A stretch of 64,000 nt of DNA, from assembly GCF_026965535.1 (NCBI RefSeq), contig NZ_CP114039.1, positions 1,674,001-1,738,000 of the forward strand, given 5' to 3'. The position numbers and the translations under genes are program-made. This document shows, piece by piece, positions 29,020 to 37,438 of this stretch. Each line of letters opens with the position of its first letter. The stretch's first letter is position 1. Under the pieces are notes generated by a model. The model saw nothing but the letters and a program-made list of their open reading frames with translations, ran no database searches and was not told where the DNA came from. Source of the DNA: Corallococcus sp. NCRR (GTDB lineage Bacteria > Myxococcota > Myxococcia > Myxococcales > Myxococcaceae).

Positions 29020-29031
29020 TTCCCGTCCTGC

Positions 29032-29058
29032 GGCCCCCAACGCACCGCGTCGGGGGCC
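29032..29058 (+). terminator. GC hairpin after the aminotransferase gene
   Basis: Arms GGCCCCC (29032-29038) and GGGGGCC (29052-29058) enclose a 13-base loop a few bases after the stop codon. There is no T run, so it may be a rho-independent terminator of the GC-rich kind or only an mRNA end stabiliser. Confidence 0.4.
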
Positions 29059-29176
29059 CGGGCCTCATGAGAAGTTGAAGCTTGATTCAGGTTTCAGCCT
29101 CCGCGGCGCTGGCCAGCGCCCGCGCGGTGTGCGTACCCTTGCGCGCGTTTTTTCTTTGGACGCCCAGGAGAGGCAC

Positions 29177-29923
29177 ATGCAGCTGAAGGACCTGAAGATC
29201 ATCGTCACCGGTGGCGCGCAGGGCATGGGCGCGCACTTCGCGCAGCGCATCCACGAGGCGGGCGGCCAGGTGGCCGTTGGCGACGTGAACGAGGAGAAGC
29301 TCGCGGCGCTGCCGGCGGGCATCCACCGCCGCAAGCTGGACGTGTCCAACGAGCAGGACGTCACGGACTTCGTGCAGTGGGCGCACGGCGCCATGGGCGG
29401 CCTCAACGGCCTCATCAACAACGCGGGCATCCTGCGCGACGCGCTGCTCGTGAAGAAGGACCGCACCACGGGGCAGATCAAGAAGCTGTCCACGGCGGAC
29501 TGGAACGCGGTCATCGGCGTGAACCTCACCGGCGCCACGCTGATGGTGCGCGAGGTCGTCACCAAGATGGTGGAGACGGACCAGCGCCCCGGCGTCATCG
29601 TGAACATGTCGTCCATCGCGCGGCACGGCAACCGCGGCCAGTCCAACTACGTGTCCGCCAAGGCCGCGCTCGCCGCCAACACCGTCACCTGGTCGCGCGA
29701 GTTCGCGCCGTTCGGCATCCGCGTGGGCGCCATCGCCCCGGGCATGATTGAGACGCCCATGACGCAGGGCATGAACCAGAAGGCCCGCGACGCGCTGGTG
29801 GCCGCCATCCCGGTGGGCCGCATCGGCGAGCCGGAGGACATCTGGCAGGCCGTGAAGTTCATCGTGGAGTGCGACTACTTCAACGGCCGCACCATCGACG
29901 TGGACGGCGGCCACAACTTCTAG
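29177..29923 (+). CDS. Short-chain dehydrogenase/reductase (FabG-like)
   Basis: This 248-residue classical SDR starts at ATG 29177 behind AGGAGAGG. It has the cofactor motif TGGAQGMG, the NNAG strand (LINNAGILRD), the catalytic Ser of NMSSIARHG and the Y-x-x-x-K pair in NYVSAKAAL. The C-terminus reads GRTIDVDGGHNF. It reduces or oxidises a carbonyl/alcohol with NAD(P)H. The usual FabG neighbours are absent and it stands alone between the aminotransferase and the HxlR gene. The substrate is unknown. Confidence 0.9.
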   Translation: MQLKDLKIIVTGGAQGMGAHFAQRIHEAGGQVAVGDVNEEKLAALPAGIHRRKLDVSNEQDVTDFVQWAHGAMGGLNGLINNAGILRDALLVKKDRTTGQIKKLSTADWNAVIGVNLTGATLMVREVVTKMVETDQRPGVIVNMSSIARHGNRGQSNYVSAKAALAANTVTWSREFAPFGIRVGAIAPGMIETPMTQGMNQKARDALVAAIPVGRIGEPEDIWQAVKFIVECDYFNGRTIDVDGGHNF

Positions 29924-29953
29924 GCCGCCCGCTGCCGCACCGCGCCCCGGACC

Positions 29954-30304
29954 TCAGGCGCTCTTGCGCTTCCGGGGCGCGGGCTTCACGTCCACCCAGC
30001 GCTCCGCCCACTTGCCCAGCTCGTCGATGACCTTCCAGAACGCCTGACCCTTCTGCGTCAGGCGGTACTCGGAGCGGATGGGCGGGCCCGGGTCCACGTG
30101 GCGCTCCACGATTCCCTCCGCCTCCAGGTCCTTGAGCCGCTCCGACAGGACGCGCTCGCTGATGGTGCCAATGCGCTCCGTCAGCTCCCCGAAGCGGCAC
30201 GGTCCGTCCATCAGGATGCGCAGGATGACGCCCGTCCAGCGCCGGCCCAACAGGTCGGCCGCCGCCAGGAACCGCGCGCACAGCGGGCTTGAGTCGTCAT
30301 GCAT
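29954..30304 (-). CDS. HxlR/DUF24-family transcriptional regulator
   Basis: This 116-residue winged-helix regulator starts at ATG 30304, with GGAGG eight bases upstream; an ATG 18 codons earlier is rejected because the family begins near here. The conserved order is [32 protein letters not shown] (the HTH, in parts), [17 protein letters not shown], and the wing [10 protein letters not shown]. The usual N-terminal sensor cysteine is at CARFL (about residue 9), the position used by quinone- and electrophile-sensing YodB/CatR. It is divergent from the RutE-like nitroreductase gene and shares an operator with it, so it probably represses that gene in response to electrophiles. Confidence 0.9.
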   Translation of the reverse strand: MHDDSSPLCARFLAAADLLGRRWTGVILRILMDGPCRFGELTERIGTISERVLSERLKDLEAEGIVERHVDPGPPIRSEYRLTQKGQAFWKVIDELGKWAERWVDVKPAPRKRKSA

Positions 30305-30324
30305 CGTGTCCGCCTCCACCCGGA

Positions 30325-30330
30325 AGTATA
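30325..30330 (-). promoter_or_regulatory. Probable -10 of the HxlR gene
   Basis: TATACT on the minus strand, about 20 bases upstream of the HxlR start codon, is a near-perfect -10. The -35 position has only TGCCGC. It sits just downstream of the dyad at 30359-30375, so binding there would control access for this promoter. Confidence 0.45.
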
Positions 30331-30358
30331 GCGCCCGCCCTCTCCGCGCGGCATGCAC

Positions 30359-30375
30359 TTACTTTTTGGAAGTAA
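30359..30375. promoter_or_regulatory. TACT-N7-AGTA operator between HxlR and RutE genes
   Basis: TTACTT (30359-30364) and AAGTAA (30370-30375) form a perfect dyad with a five-base centre. Within it TACT-N7-AGTA is exact. This is the consensus reported for the MarR/DUF24 regulators YodB and CatR of Bacillus, of the same family as the HxlR protein encoded next door. It lies in an AT-rich patch between the two divergent genes. Confidence 0.7.
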
Positions 30376-30434
30376 CTTGCGAAATAAAAGTGCCGCGGGT
30401 AGCCATGGGGTGTTCGCAACAAAGGACACCCCGC

Positions 30435-31037
30435 ATGGCGACGACGAACACGGCCCTGGACACGGACGCGCTGGAGCAGCTCTTCATCGAGGCGCGCACG
30501 CACTCGGGCTGGCAGGACCGGCCGGTGACGGATGAGACGCTGCGCCGCATCTACGAACTGGCGCGCATGGCGCCCACCGCGGTCAACAGCCAGCCGGTGC
30601 GCCTGGTGTTCGTGCGGAGCCACGAAGCCAAGCAGAAGCTCAAGCCCTCGCTGTCCCCGGGCAACGTGGACAAGACGATGCAGGCGCCGGTGACGGTCAT
30701 CGTGGCGTACGACACCGCGTTCCACGAGCAGATGCCCAAGCTGTTCCCGTCGCGCGACATGAAGAGCGTCTTCGCCGCCCAGACGCCGGAGGCGCGCGAG
30801 CAGGCGGCGTTCCTCAACGGCACGCTTCAGGCGGGCTACGTCATCCTGGCGGCGCGCGCGCTGGGGCTCGACTGCGGACCCATGGGCGGCTTCGACAAGG
30901 CCAAGGTGGACGAGGCCTTCCTCCAGGGCACCGGCTGGAAGTCGAACATCCTCCTCAACCTGGGCTACGGAGACCCGGCGAAGCTCTTCCCGCGCAACCC
31001 GCGTCTGGCTTTCGAGGACGCCTGCCGGCTGGACTGA
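30435..31037 (+). CDS. rutE: RutE-like nitroreductase (malonic semialdehyde reductase type)
   Basis: This 200-residue flavin reductase starts at ATG 30435. It aligns along its length with E. coli RutE as I remember it: [35 protein letters not shown] here, with the same order of [31 protein letters not shown] and LNLGYGDP motifs (each in parts). RutE reduces malonic semialdehyde to 3-hydroxypropionate in pyrimidine breakdown. No other rut gene is near, and the divergent HxlR repressor suggests an electrophile or quinone stress role instead. The pairing mirrors yodB-yodC of Bacillus. Confidence 0.85.
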   Translation: MATTNTALDTDALEQLFIEARTHSGWQDRPVTDETLRRIYELARMAPTAVNSQPVRLVFVRSHEAKQKLKPSLSPGNVDKTMQAPVTVIVAYDTAFHEQMPKLFPSRDMKSVFAAQTPEAREQAAFLNGTLQAGYVILAARALGLDCGPMGGFDKAKVDEAFLQGTGWKSNILLNLGYGDPAKLFPRNPRLAFEDACRLD

Positions 31038-31192
31038 CACCGTCCAATCCCAGACAGCGCAGTGGTCCCCCCGTTCAATGGCTTCAGGCGGCTACAATCC
31101 TGAGTTTCTAGGTTAATCAGGAAGAAGCTGTCCCGGCGTCGGTTGAACGGGGCATGGGGCCGGTGACGGGAGTCAGGTGCGGTGGGGCGGGC

Positions 31193-31654
31193 CTAGTACA
31201 GCTGTTCGAGCGGCATCATCGTGCCCGCCTCGAACTCCGGCGCGCGGCGCAACTGGTCCAGCACGCGCGGGGCGCACCTCAGGTGCAGCATGGGCAGGGA
31301 ACCGCCCGGCTCGCTCATGGCGCGCACGGCGCCCACCAACTGGTGTGCCTCCAGCCAGCGCATGAAGCTCTCGCGGAAGCGGGCGTTCTCCGCCTGGCCT
31401 TCCTTGTAGAGGTCCGCGCGCGAACGCAGGGGTGCCCGTGAGGCCGCGGCAGGACGCTTCGGCGCGGCCGGCTCCCGGGGCATCACCGTGACGTCGATGT
31501 CGCCGCCCGGCTGGGCGTCGCGCTCCACGCCGCCGGAGCCCGGCAACGCACGCACCGTGCCTCCGCTGCCCGGCAGCGGACGCACGGCGGCGACGGAGGA
31601 CATCCGGGCCGAAATGTCTTGGGGTTCGCCCGGCACGCCATTCTTCCTGCGCAT
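31193..31654 (-). CDS. Unknown protein downstream of subtilase, with LPGSGG repeat
   Basis: The 153-residue product starts at ATG 31654 with GGAGG eight bases before it. The N-terminal half is low complexity and contains a doubled motif VRPLPGSGG / VRALPGSGG separated by one residue. The C-terminal half is helical (RADLYKEGQAENARFRESFMRWLEAHQLVGAVRAM) and ends in PLEQLY. No domain is recognised. The gene is 57 bases downstream of the subtilase gene on the same strand, so the product may be a partner, inhibitor or substrate; the flexible repeat could be a cleavage site. That is inference. Confidence 0.65.
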   Translation of the reverse strand: MRRKNGVPGEPQDISARMSSVAAVRPLPGSGGTVRALPGSGGVERDAQPGGDIDVTVMPREPAAPKRPAAASRAPLRSRADLYKEGQAENARFRESFMRWLEAHQLVGAVRAMSEPGGSLPMLHLRCAPRVLDQLRRAPEFEAGTMMPLEQLY

Positions 31655-31711
31655 GGCCACATCCTCCCCAGGTCCGGTGCTCACGTGGCACCGGCCCCGG
31701 CAACTACCGCG

Positions 31712-33121
31712 TCACCTGAAAACAGCCAGGCCCTTCCCCGTCCGGTGGTTCGCCGAGCGAGGAAGCTTGATGGCATTGGCCAGAATCAAATCTCTCACTT
31801 CCAATGCCGTCAAGTCAGGGGCACGGCAACGATACAGGGCAGCGATACCCGCGACATATGGCGCCGCCATGCTGGTGCCGCTCATTCGTTCATAGAACGC
31901 CTGATTGTTGCAGCGGCGTTCAGTAGACGAATACACATTCACCCCGTAGCCCATGACGTCAGGGACGACCCGACGCCCCACGGCGCCGCTGGCCGAGAAA
32001 GTGGCCACGGTGCGCTCGAAGTCGACTGCCCCCACAGCCAGGGCCTCGGGAAAGGCCGCTGGGTAACCAACCGTGTCGGGTCCACTGTTACCCGCCGCGA
32101 CAATGGGCAGGATGTTGCTGTCCAGAAGCCGACGCAGCATGGCCTGAAGCGCGCGCTGGTTGAGCAGGTAGTCCGCTTCGGAGATGCCCGGAGGCGGCTG
32201 CAGCGGGAAGCCCAGCGACAGGTTGACGACGGCGGGACGCGACGCGTTCTCCGGACGGCTGAACTGGTGCAGCAGCCACTCCATGCCGGCGGCCACGCGG
32301 CCCAGGCTGGTGCGGATGGTCTCCGACTCGATGACGGACGCGGCGTACAGGTCCACCTCCGGCGCGACGCCGTGGTGCACGCCCGCGGCGATGCCGCACA
32401 CGTGCGTGCCGTGGCCGTCCGGGTCGAAGCCGCGCACGTCGCGCGCGGGGTTGTGCGGCGAGTTGGGGAAGAGCGAGACGTAGCGGAACTGGATGGTCTT
32501 GCTCGCGTGCTCCGGATGGTCCGCGTCCACGCCGGTGTCCAGGATGCCCAGCATCACGCCGGCGCCCCGGATGCCCTGGGCGTGCGCCAGGGGGACGCCG
32601 GACTCGTCAGGCCACTCGCGCTGCGCGAGCGAGCTCATGCCGCGGTTGCGCGGCCCCGTCTGTCCGGCGGACACCGGACCGGGGAAGGACAGGGGCACCA
32701 CGTCCGGGATGAACTCGAACTCCCGCGCCAGCTCGCCGCGGGCCGCCTTCTCCGCGTCCTGGGAGTAGAAGTGCGCCATGGTGGCGCCGATGAGCGGCAT
32801 GAACCGGTAGCTGCCTGCTTCCGTGCCGGCCTGCTCCGTCACGGGCGCGCCCGGCATGGGCGTGGCGTCGACGTCGCTGCCCTTCTTGCCGCGGGCGCGC
32901 TTGCGGCCGCGCTGCGCCTGGCCGCTGACCTCCGGCTTCATGCCCGGCAGCGTGGCCGACCGCAGTCCGAGGGCGGTGAGGGCATCCGGTGCCTTCTGGG
33001 CCGCGCTGAAGCGCAGCGCGGTGCTGCGGCTGAGGACGCGCTCGCCCTGCGCCGTGCCACGCACACCGGGCCGGGCCTGCGTCTCGATGGACTCCTTGGG
33101 TACCAACAGGAAAGACTTCAT
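31712..33121 (-). CDS. S8-family subtilisin-like serine protease
   Basis: The 469-residue product starts at ATG 33121 behind AGGAG. The catalytic triad is clear: Asp in GILDTGVDADH, His in GHGTHVCGIA, Ser in MSGTSMAAPYVAG, with the oxyanion Asn in VAAGNSGPD. About 170 residues before the Asp form a long N-terminal region rich in Arg/Lys, probably a prodomain. No signal peptide or membrane segment is visible, which is unusual for a subtilase and suggests a cytoplasmic or processing role. The downstream small gene is probably co-transcribed. A 22-base dyad lies in the upstream region. Confidence 0.88.
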   Translation of the reverse strand: MKSFLLVPKESIETQARPGVRGTAQGERVLSRSTALRFSAAQKAPDALTALGLRSATLPGMKPEVSGQAQRGRKRARGKKGSDVDATPMPGAPVTEQAGTEAGSYRFMPLIGATMAHFYSQDAEKAARGELAREFEFIPDVVPLSFPGPVSAGQTGPRNRGMSSLAQREWPDESGVPLAHAQGIRGAGVMLGILDTGVDADHPEHASKTIQFRYVSLFPNSPHNPARDVRGFDPDGHGTHVCGIAAGVHHGVAPEVDLYAASVIESETIRTSLGRVAAGMEWLLHQFSRPENASRPAVVNLSLGFPLQPPPGISEADYLLNQRALQAMLRRLLDSNILPIVAAGNSGPDTVGYPAAFPEALAVGAVDFERTVATFSASGAVGRRVVPDVMGYGVNVYSSTERRCNNQAFYERMSGTSMAAPYVAGIAALYRCRAPDLTALEVRDLILANAIKLPRSANHRTGKGLAVFR

Positions 33122-33657
33122 GGCTGTGCTCCTTGGACCGCTCAATCCGCGCCGGGCCCCGAAGGGGGAGCACCTGCGGTACGACCGCGCCCACCTGGGG
33201 ACCCTGACAAGCCCCTTCGGATCCGGTGGGTCGGGCTCGCGGGCGCGCGCCCGGAGCCGTTGCATCACCTGCCCTCCCCTCTCCCCATGCACTGGGGGCC
33301 AACCGGGGGATTTGACCGCGCCCCCCTGACAAAAAATCACGGGATTTCCGTAATAGACACCCATTGTCTGGTGTCTCGGTCCTCACTCGGCTTCCCCGAA
33401 CCTCCGGAAACACAACGGATTCCCTCCCTGGGACGAGGGCAGTGGCGGGGGGCGCACACGGGCTCTGTCCGCCAGCGGATGTGGGGAAGGGGCAGGCAGG
33501 AGGGGCGGGGGCCCAAGAGGGCGTCCGGGCGGGGCTTGCGAGCCCGGCGGGCGGTGCGTGGAAAAAGAGGTGGAGGGAAGCCCGGGATGCGCCGATTGTT
33601 CGGCTTCCATCCGCCCGGAGTACGTCCGCGCGGAGCCCTGGCCTTTCTGGAGCCCCC
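33122..33657. other. 536-base gap between subtilase and lgt genes
   Basis: The gap holds both divergent promoters. A patch around 33330-33350 is AT-rich (AAAAAATCAC and ATTTCC). A dyad follows: AGACACC (33355-33361) and GGTGTCT (33370-33376) with an eight-base centre, a possible operator. The plus-strand frame through the rest is GC-rich with no recognisable protein. No RNA gene is seen. Confidence 0.4.
33355..33376. promoter_or_regulatory. Inverted repeat upstream of subtilase gene
   Basis: Perfect seven-base arms AGACACC and GGTGTCT are separated by eight bases, next to the only AT-rich patch of a long intergenic region. It is probably a regulator site for the subtilase or lgt promoter; no regulator is assigned. 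Confidence 0.35.
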
Positions 33658-34461
33658 TTGATTCCCTATTGGCACGCCCCCTCGTTCAAGCTGGGGCCCC
33701 TGGAGCTGAACCCCTTCAACGTCTTCGTGGCGGCGGGCATCCTGCTGGCCGCCCGGCTGCTGACGAAGCAGGCGGAGCGCGAGGGCCTGGACCCGAACCC
33801 GCTGGCGGACTTCGCGATGTGGGGGGTGGCGGCCGGCATGCTCTTCGGCCACTGGGTGCACCTGTTCTTCTACCACCCGGAGGAGCTGTCCAAGAGCCCG
33901 TTCCAGATACTGCGGTTCTGGGATGGCCTGTCCTCCTTCGGCGGCCTCCTGGGCGGCATCGTGGCGGCGGTGGTGTTCTTCCGGGTGAAGAAGCTGCGCT
34001 TCAACGACTACGCGGATAGCTTCGCGCTGGGCGTGGCGCCGGGCTGGGCGGTGGCGCGGCTGGGGTGCTTCGCGGTGCACGACCACCCGGGGAAGCTGAC
34101 GGACTTCTTCCTGGCGGTGCAGTTCCCCAACGGCAACCGGCACGACCTGGGCTTCTACGACGCCATCGTGCTCTTCGCGCTCACGGGCCTGCTGTACGCG
34201 GTGCGGGACATGCCGAAGATGAAGGGGCGGCTGTTGCCGCTGCTGGCGCTCCTGTACGCGGCGTCCCGCTTCGGCCTGGACTTCCTGCGGGCCACGGACC
34301 TGTCGTACGTGGACGCGCGCTACTTCGGCATGACGCCGGCGCAGTACGGCTGCCTGCTGCTGGTGGTGTACGGACTGTGGGGCCTCTTGCGCAAGCAGGC
34401 GCCGAGCGCTTCCTCCCAGAAGCCGCCCGCGCCGCAGGGCCGGGTGGAGACAGCGCGCTAG
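33658..34461 (+). CDS. lgt: Prolipoprotein diacylglyceryl transferase (Lgt) family protein, divergent
   Basis: The 267-residue integral membrane protein has about seven hydrophobic helices. The start is a TTG at 33658 (IPYWHAPSFKLG follows) with GGAG upstream; the frame is open further back without sense. Lgt features seen are the opening P-x-x-F-x-L-G-x-L-x-L-x-P-F, the WDGLSSFGGLLGGIV segment (the family G-G-L-x-G-G motif) and RLGCF in the position of the usual R-x-G-N-F-x-N-x-E. That signature is changed: GCFAVHDHPGK replaces GNFxNxE. It may be a true Lgt with the myxobacterial variant or a paralogue. Lgt transfers diacylglycerol to lipobox cysteines, the first step in making the many lipoproteins of this window. 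Confidence 0.78.
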   Translation: MIPYWHAPSFKLGPLELNPFNVFVAAGILLAARLLTKQAEREGLDPNPLADFAMWGVAAGMLFGHWVHLFFYHPEELSKSPFQILRFWDGLSSFGGLLGGIVAAVVFFRVKKLRFNDYADSFALGVAPGWAVARLGCFAVHDHPGKLTDFFLAVQFPNGNRHDLGFYDAIVLFALTGLLYAVRDMPKMKGRLLPLLALLYAASRFGLDFLRATDLSYVDARYFGMTPAQYGCLLLVVYGLWGLLRKQAPSASSQKPPAPQGRVETAR

Positions 34462-34497
34462 CGCGTCATCGTTGTTCCGCTTTTCGGGGGGTGTCGC

Positions 34498-35070
34498 GTG
34501 AAGGCACTGGCGTACGACGCGTTGATGGCGCCGCTGGGCTGGGTGGGGTTGAACGCCGCCCGACGGCACCTGGTGGAAGGGCTGTCCGGCAAGGTGCTGG
34601 AGGTGGGCGCGGGCACGGGCCTGGCGCTGCCGGGCTATCCGGACACGGTGACGTCGGTGACCGCGGTGGACGTGGACCTGGGCGCGCTGGTGCGCGCGCG
34701 GGCCCGGAGGAGCGGCGTGGCGCTGCTCCAGGCGGATGCGCAGGCGCTGCCGTTCACGGACGGCTCGTTCGACGCGGTGGTGTCCAGCCTGGTGTTCTGC
34801 TGCGTGGACGCGCCGGCCACGGCGCTCTCGGAGGTGATGCGGGTGCTCAAGCCGGGCGGTGAATTGCGCCTGCTGGAGCACGTGCGCGCCCCGAACCCGG
34901 CCGTGGCCACCGCGCAGGACCTGCTGACGCCCGCCTGGCGCAAGCTGACTGGCGGCTGCCGCCTCAACCGCGACACCTTCCGCCTGGTGGAGACCACGGG
35001 CTTCCGCATCCTCCGGCGCGAGCAGCGTCTGGGCGGCGTGGGCGAGCTCATCGTCGCCCGGCGGCCGTGA
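34498..35070 (+). CDS. Class I SAM-dependent methyltransferase
   Basis: The 190-residue protein starts with GTG at 34498 after a GGGGGG-rich site. It has the Rossmann-like motifs: motif I VLEVGAGTGLAL, post I VTAVDVDLGAL, the acidic loop LLQADAQALPFTDGSFDAVVSSLVFCCV and post motif MRVLKPGGELRLLEHV (each in parts). The small size and LEHV ending resemble PmtA-type phospholipid methyltransferases and UbiE-like enzymes. It is separated from the Lgt-like gene by about 36 bases and may be co-transcribed. A strong terminator follows. Confidence 0.88.
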   Translation: MKALAYDALMAPLGWVGLNAARRHLVEGLSGKVLEVGAGTGLALPGYPDTVTSVTAVDVDLGALVRARARRSGVALLQADAQALPFTDGSFDAVVSSLVFCCVDAPATALSEVMRVLKPGGELRLLEHVRAPNPAVATAQDLLTPAWRKLTGGCRLNRDTFRLVETTGFRILRREQRLGGVGELIVARRP

Positions 35071-35102
35071 GACTCCCTTCAGGAGGGGGCCCGTGCGACC
35101 CG

Positions 35103-35132
35103 TCCTGGCAGGTCACTTCCGACCTGCCAGGA
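35103..35132 (+). terminator. Strong hairpin terminator after the methyltransferase gene
   Basis: Perfect 12-base arms TCCTGGCAGGTC (35103-35114) and GACCTGCCAGGA (35121-35132) enclose a six-base loop, followed by TAGATTC. It lies about 33 bases past the stop codon. Confidence 0.75.
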
Positions 35133-35228
35133 TAGATTCACACAAGGGATGTCAGAGGTCACTTTAGGATGGCGTGCATCCTCGCGGCGGACCTACCCGC
35201 CGCGTCCCATCCCGTGAGGCCCTGACGC

Positions 35229-36149
35229 ATGCTGCGCGCCCTTCGCCCCCTCCTCGCAGTGCTGATGTTCGCTGGCTGTGGACCCGACGCCGCTTCGGAG
35301 TCCGCGTCCGACCTCGTGAGTGCTCCGGCTTCGCTGGAGGACGCCAGCCGCCAGGCGCGGGAGGGCTCCGTCCGGCTGTCCACCGGCGTCACGCTCCGCT
35401 ACGTCGAGCAGGGCCGCCAGGACGGGCCCGTCGTCGTCTTCCTGCACGGCTATACGGACTCGCACCACACCTGGGATCTGGACCTCCAGCGCTTCTCGCG
35501 CGACTTCCACCTCTACGCGCTGGACCAGCGCGGCCATGGGGACTCGTCCCGCCCGGCGTGTTGCTACACGCAGCAGGCGTTCGCGAAGGACGTGGTGGCG
35601 TTCCTCGACGCGAAGCGCGTGTCCCGCGCCGTGCTCGTGGGCCACTCCATGGGCAGCTTCATCGCGCAGCAGGTGGCGCTGGACTTCCCTGGCCGCGTGA
35701 AGGGGCTGGTGCTCGTGGGCTCCGCGCCCACCGTCGCGGGCAACGAGGTGGCCCTGGGCCTCAAGGAGGTCGTGGACACGCTGACCGACCCCGTGGACCC
35801 CGCCTTCATCTACGAGTTCCAGGCCAGCACCTTCTACGCGCCCGTGCCGGAGTCGTACCTGGACACGCTCGTGTCGGAGAGCTCCAAGCTGCCCGCGCGC
35901 GTGTGGCAGGACGCGCTGGACGGGCTCATCGCGGAGGACCACTCCGCGCGCCTGGGCCGCATCCGCGTGCCCACGCTGATCATCGGCGGGGACCATGACG
36001 GCTTCTTCTCCGTGGACGAGCAGCGCGCCCTGGCCCGCGCCATCCGCGGCTCGAAGTACCTGCTCTACCCGGAGACCGGCCACGCGCCGCACGCCGAGCG
36101 CCCCCAGCGCTTCGTGAACGACGTGCAGCGGTTCCTCGAGTGCCTGTAG
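35229..36149 (+). CDS. Alpha/beta hydrolase lipoprotein
   Basis: The 306-residue product begins with a lipoprotein signal (MLRALRPLLAVLMFAGC, Cys17). The mature domain is a classical alpha/beta hydrolase: oxyanion VVFLHGYTDSHHTW, DQRGHGDSSRP, nucleophile LVGHSMGSFI, acid in IGGDHDGFFSV and the catalytic His in ETGHAPHAERP. Such enzymes cleave esters or amides; the lipid anchor puts it at the envelope. It converges with the EamA gene, with only a few bases between stops. Confidence 0.88.
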   Translation: MLRALRPLLAVLMFAGCGPDAASESASDLVSAPASLEDASRQAREGSVRLSTGVTLRYVEQGRQDGPVVVFLHGYTDSHHTWDLDLQRFSRDFHLYALDQRGHGDSSRPACCYTQQAFAKDVVAFLDAKRVSRAVLVGHSMGSFIAQQVALDFPGRVKGLVLVGSAPTVAGNEVALGLKEVVDTLTDPVDPAFIYEFQASTFYAPVPESYLDTLVSESSKLPARVWQDALDGLIAEDHSARLGRIRVPTLIIGGDHDGFFSVDEQRALARAIRGSKYLLYPETGHAPHAERPQRFVNDVQRFLECL

Positions 36150-36156
36150 TCCGTGC

Positions 36157-37047
36157 TCAGGCTCCGGCCGTTCCGGGTTCCGCCGGGCGGCCGGAGTCGC
36201 CCCGGGCCAGCACCACCACCGCCACCAGGATGAGCAGGCCGCCCAGGCCCTGACGCAGGGACAGCCGCTCCCCCAGGAAGATGGCGCCCAGCACCACGGC
36301 CATCACCGGCTCCAGCGTGGAGAGCAGCGACGTGTTCACCGGGCCAATGCGCTTGAGGCCCGCGAAGAACGTGAGCATGGCCACCACCGTGGACAGCAGC
36401 GCCAACCCCGCCACCGCGCCCCAGCCTCCCAACGTCTGCGGAAAGGACGGGCCCTTCACCAGCATCAGCGCCCCGAAGGCGGCCCCCGCGGACAGCGGGA
36501 CGACGGTGCTCGCCGCGAGCGGCCCCGCTGGCCCCGCCACCCGCGCGCTGGACAGGACGTAGAGCGCGTAGATGACCGCCGACAGCACGCCCAGGCCAAT
36601 GCCCAGCGGCTTCGCGTCCGGGCCGGGGTCCACCGTGAGCGCCGTCCCGCACAGGGCCAGCCCCACCGCCAACCAGCGCCGCCGGCTCAGGTGCTCGCGG
36701 CCCAGGGCCACCTGGATGAGGGCCACCAGCGCGGGGAAGAGGTAGAGCAGCAGCGCCACCAGCCCGGCGGACGCGTGCTGGAGCGCGATGAAGTAGACGC
36801 TGCCTTCGGTGAAGTAGCCCACCGCGCCCAAGCCCACCAGGCCCCACAGCAGGCGGCCCCGGGGCCACCTTCCGCCCTTCGCCACCATCACGCCCGCGAG
36901 CACCAGGCCCGCCAGCGTGAAGCGCAGGAAGAGCAGCGTGGGCATGTCCGTGCCCGCCGCGTAGGCCAGGCGCGCGAACAGGCCCAGCGCGCCGAAGGAG
37001 GCGCCGGACAGGGCAACGAGGAGGAAGCCGGCGGTGCGAGGCTGCAT
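36157..37047 (-). CDS. EamA/DMT-family transporter
   Basis: This 296-residue protein has ten hydrophobic helices arranged as two EamA repeats. The first (about 8-140) starts GFLLVALSGASFGALG and the second (about 150-285) carries AVIYALYVLSSARVAG and NTSLLSTLEPVMAVVLGAIFLGE, the family's conserved P-x-x-x-x-x-x-x-x-x-x-x-G-E signature. These are exporters or permeases of amino acids, nucleosides and other small metabolites. It follows the rhodanese gene by about 22 bases in the same direction. Confidence 0.9.
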   Translation of the reverse strand: MQPRTAGFLLVALSGASFGALGLFARLAYAAGTDMPTLLFLRFTLAGLVLAGVMVAKGGRWPRGRLLWGLVGLGAVGYFTEGSVYFIALQHASAGLVALLLYLFPALVALIQVALGREHLSRRRWLAVGLALCGTALTVDPGPDAKPLGIGLGVLSAVIYALYVLSSARVAGPAGPLAASTVVPLSAGAAFGALMLVKGPSFPQTLGGWGAVAGLALLSTVVAMLTFFAGLKRIGPVNTSLLSTLEPVMAVVLGAIFLGERLSLRQGLGGLLILVAVVVLARGDSGRPAEPGTAGA

Positions 37048-37069
37048 GGCGCTTTTTCCGCGCGCACGC

Positions 37070-37360
37070 CTACCAGTTCTTCACGGACCCCAGGTCGAAC
37101 ACGTCCGGGAAGCCGCCCTTGCGCAACAGCTCCGCGGCCACGGCGCTGCGGCCTCCCGCCGCGCAGTACACCACCACGGGCGTGCCCACCGGGCCGACCT
37201 CAGAGAGGCGCTGGGCCAGCACCTGCACGGGGATGTTGCGGGCGGCGTCCGGGTGTCCCTGCTGGAACTCCTCCGGCGTGCGCACATCCAGCAGCACCGC
37301 GCCGTGGGCGACGAGTTCGTGGGCCTTCTGCGAGCGTTCCTGAGGCGTCATGGCACCCAT
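37070..37360 (-). CDS. Single-domain rhodanese-like protein
   Basis: The 96-residue protein is a rhodanese domain alone: LLDVRTPEEFQQGHPDAARNIPV, then the active-site loop VVVYCAAGGRSAVAAELL with Cys at the head of the C-x-x-G-x-R motif. It carries sulfane sulfur from a donor to a thiol acceptor. The length and motif are typical (PspE/GlpE type, without a signal peptide). It is the first gene of a two-gene unit with the DMT transporter. Confidence 0.92.
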   Translation of the reverse strand: MGAMTPQERSQKAHELVAHGAVLLDVRTPEEFQQGHPDAARNIPVQVLAQRLSEVGPVGTPVVVYCAAGGRSAVAAELLRKGGFPDVFDLGSVKNW

Positions 37361-37438
37361 TCAACCAAAGCCGGGGGCCCATCCGGGCTGAAAACTGGAG
37401 GCCGCCGCACCGGGCGCTACAGTCCTGTAACGATACCC

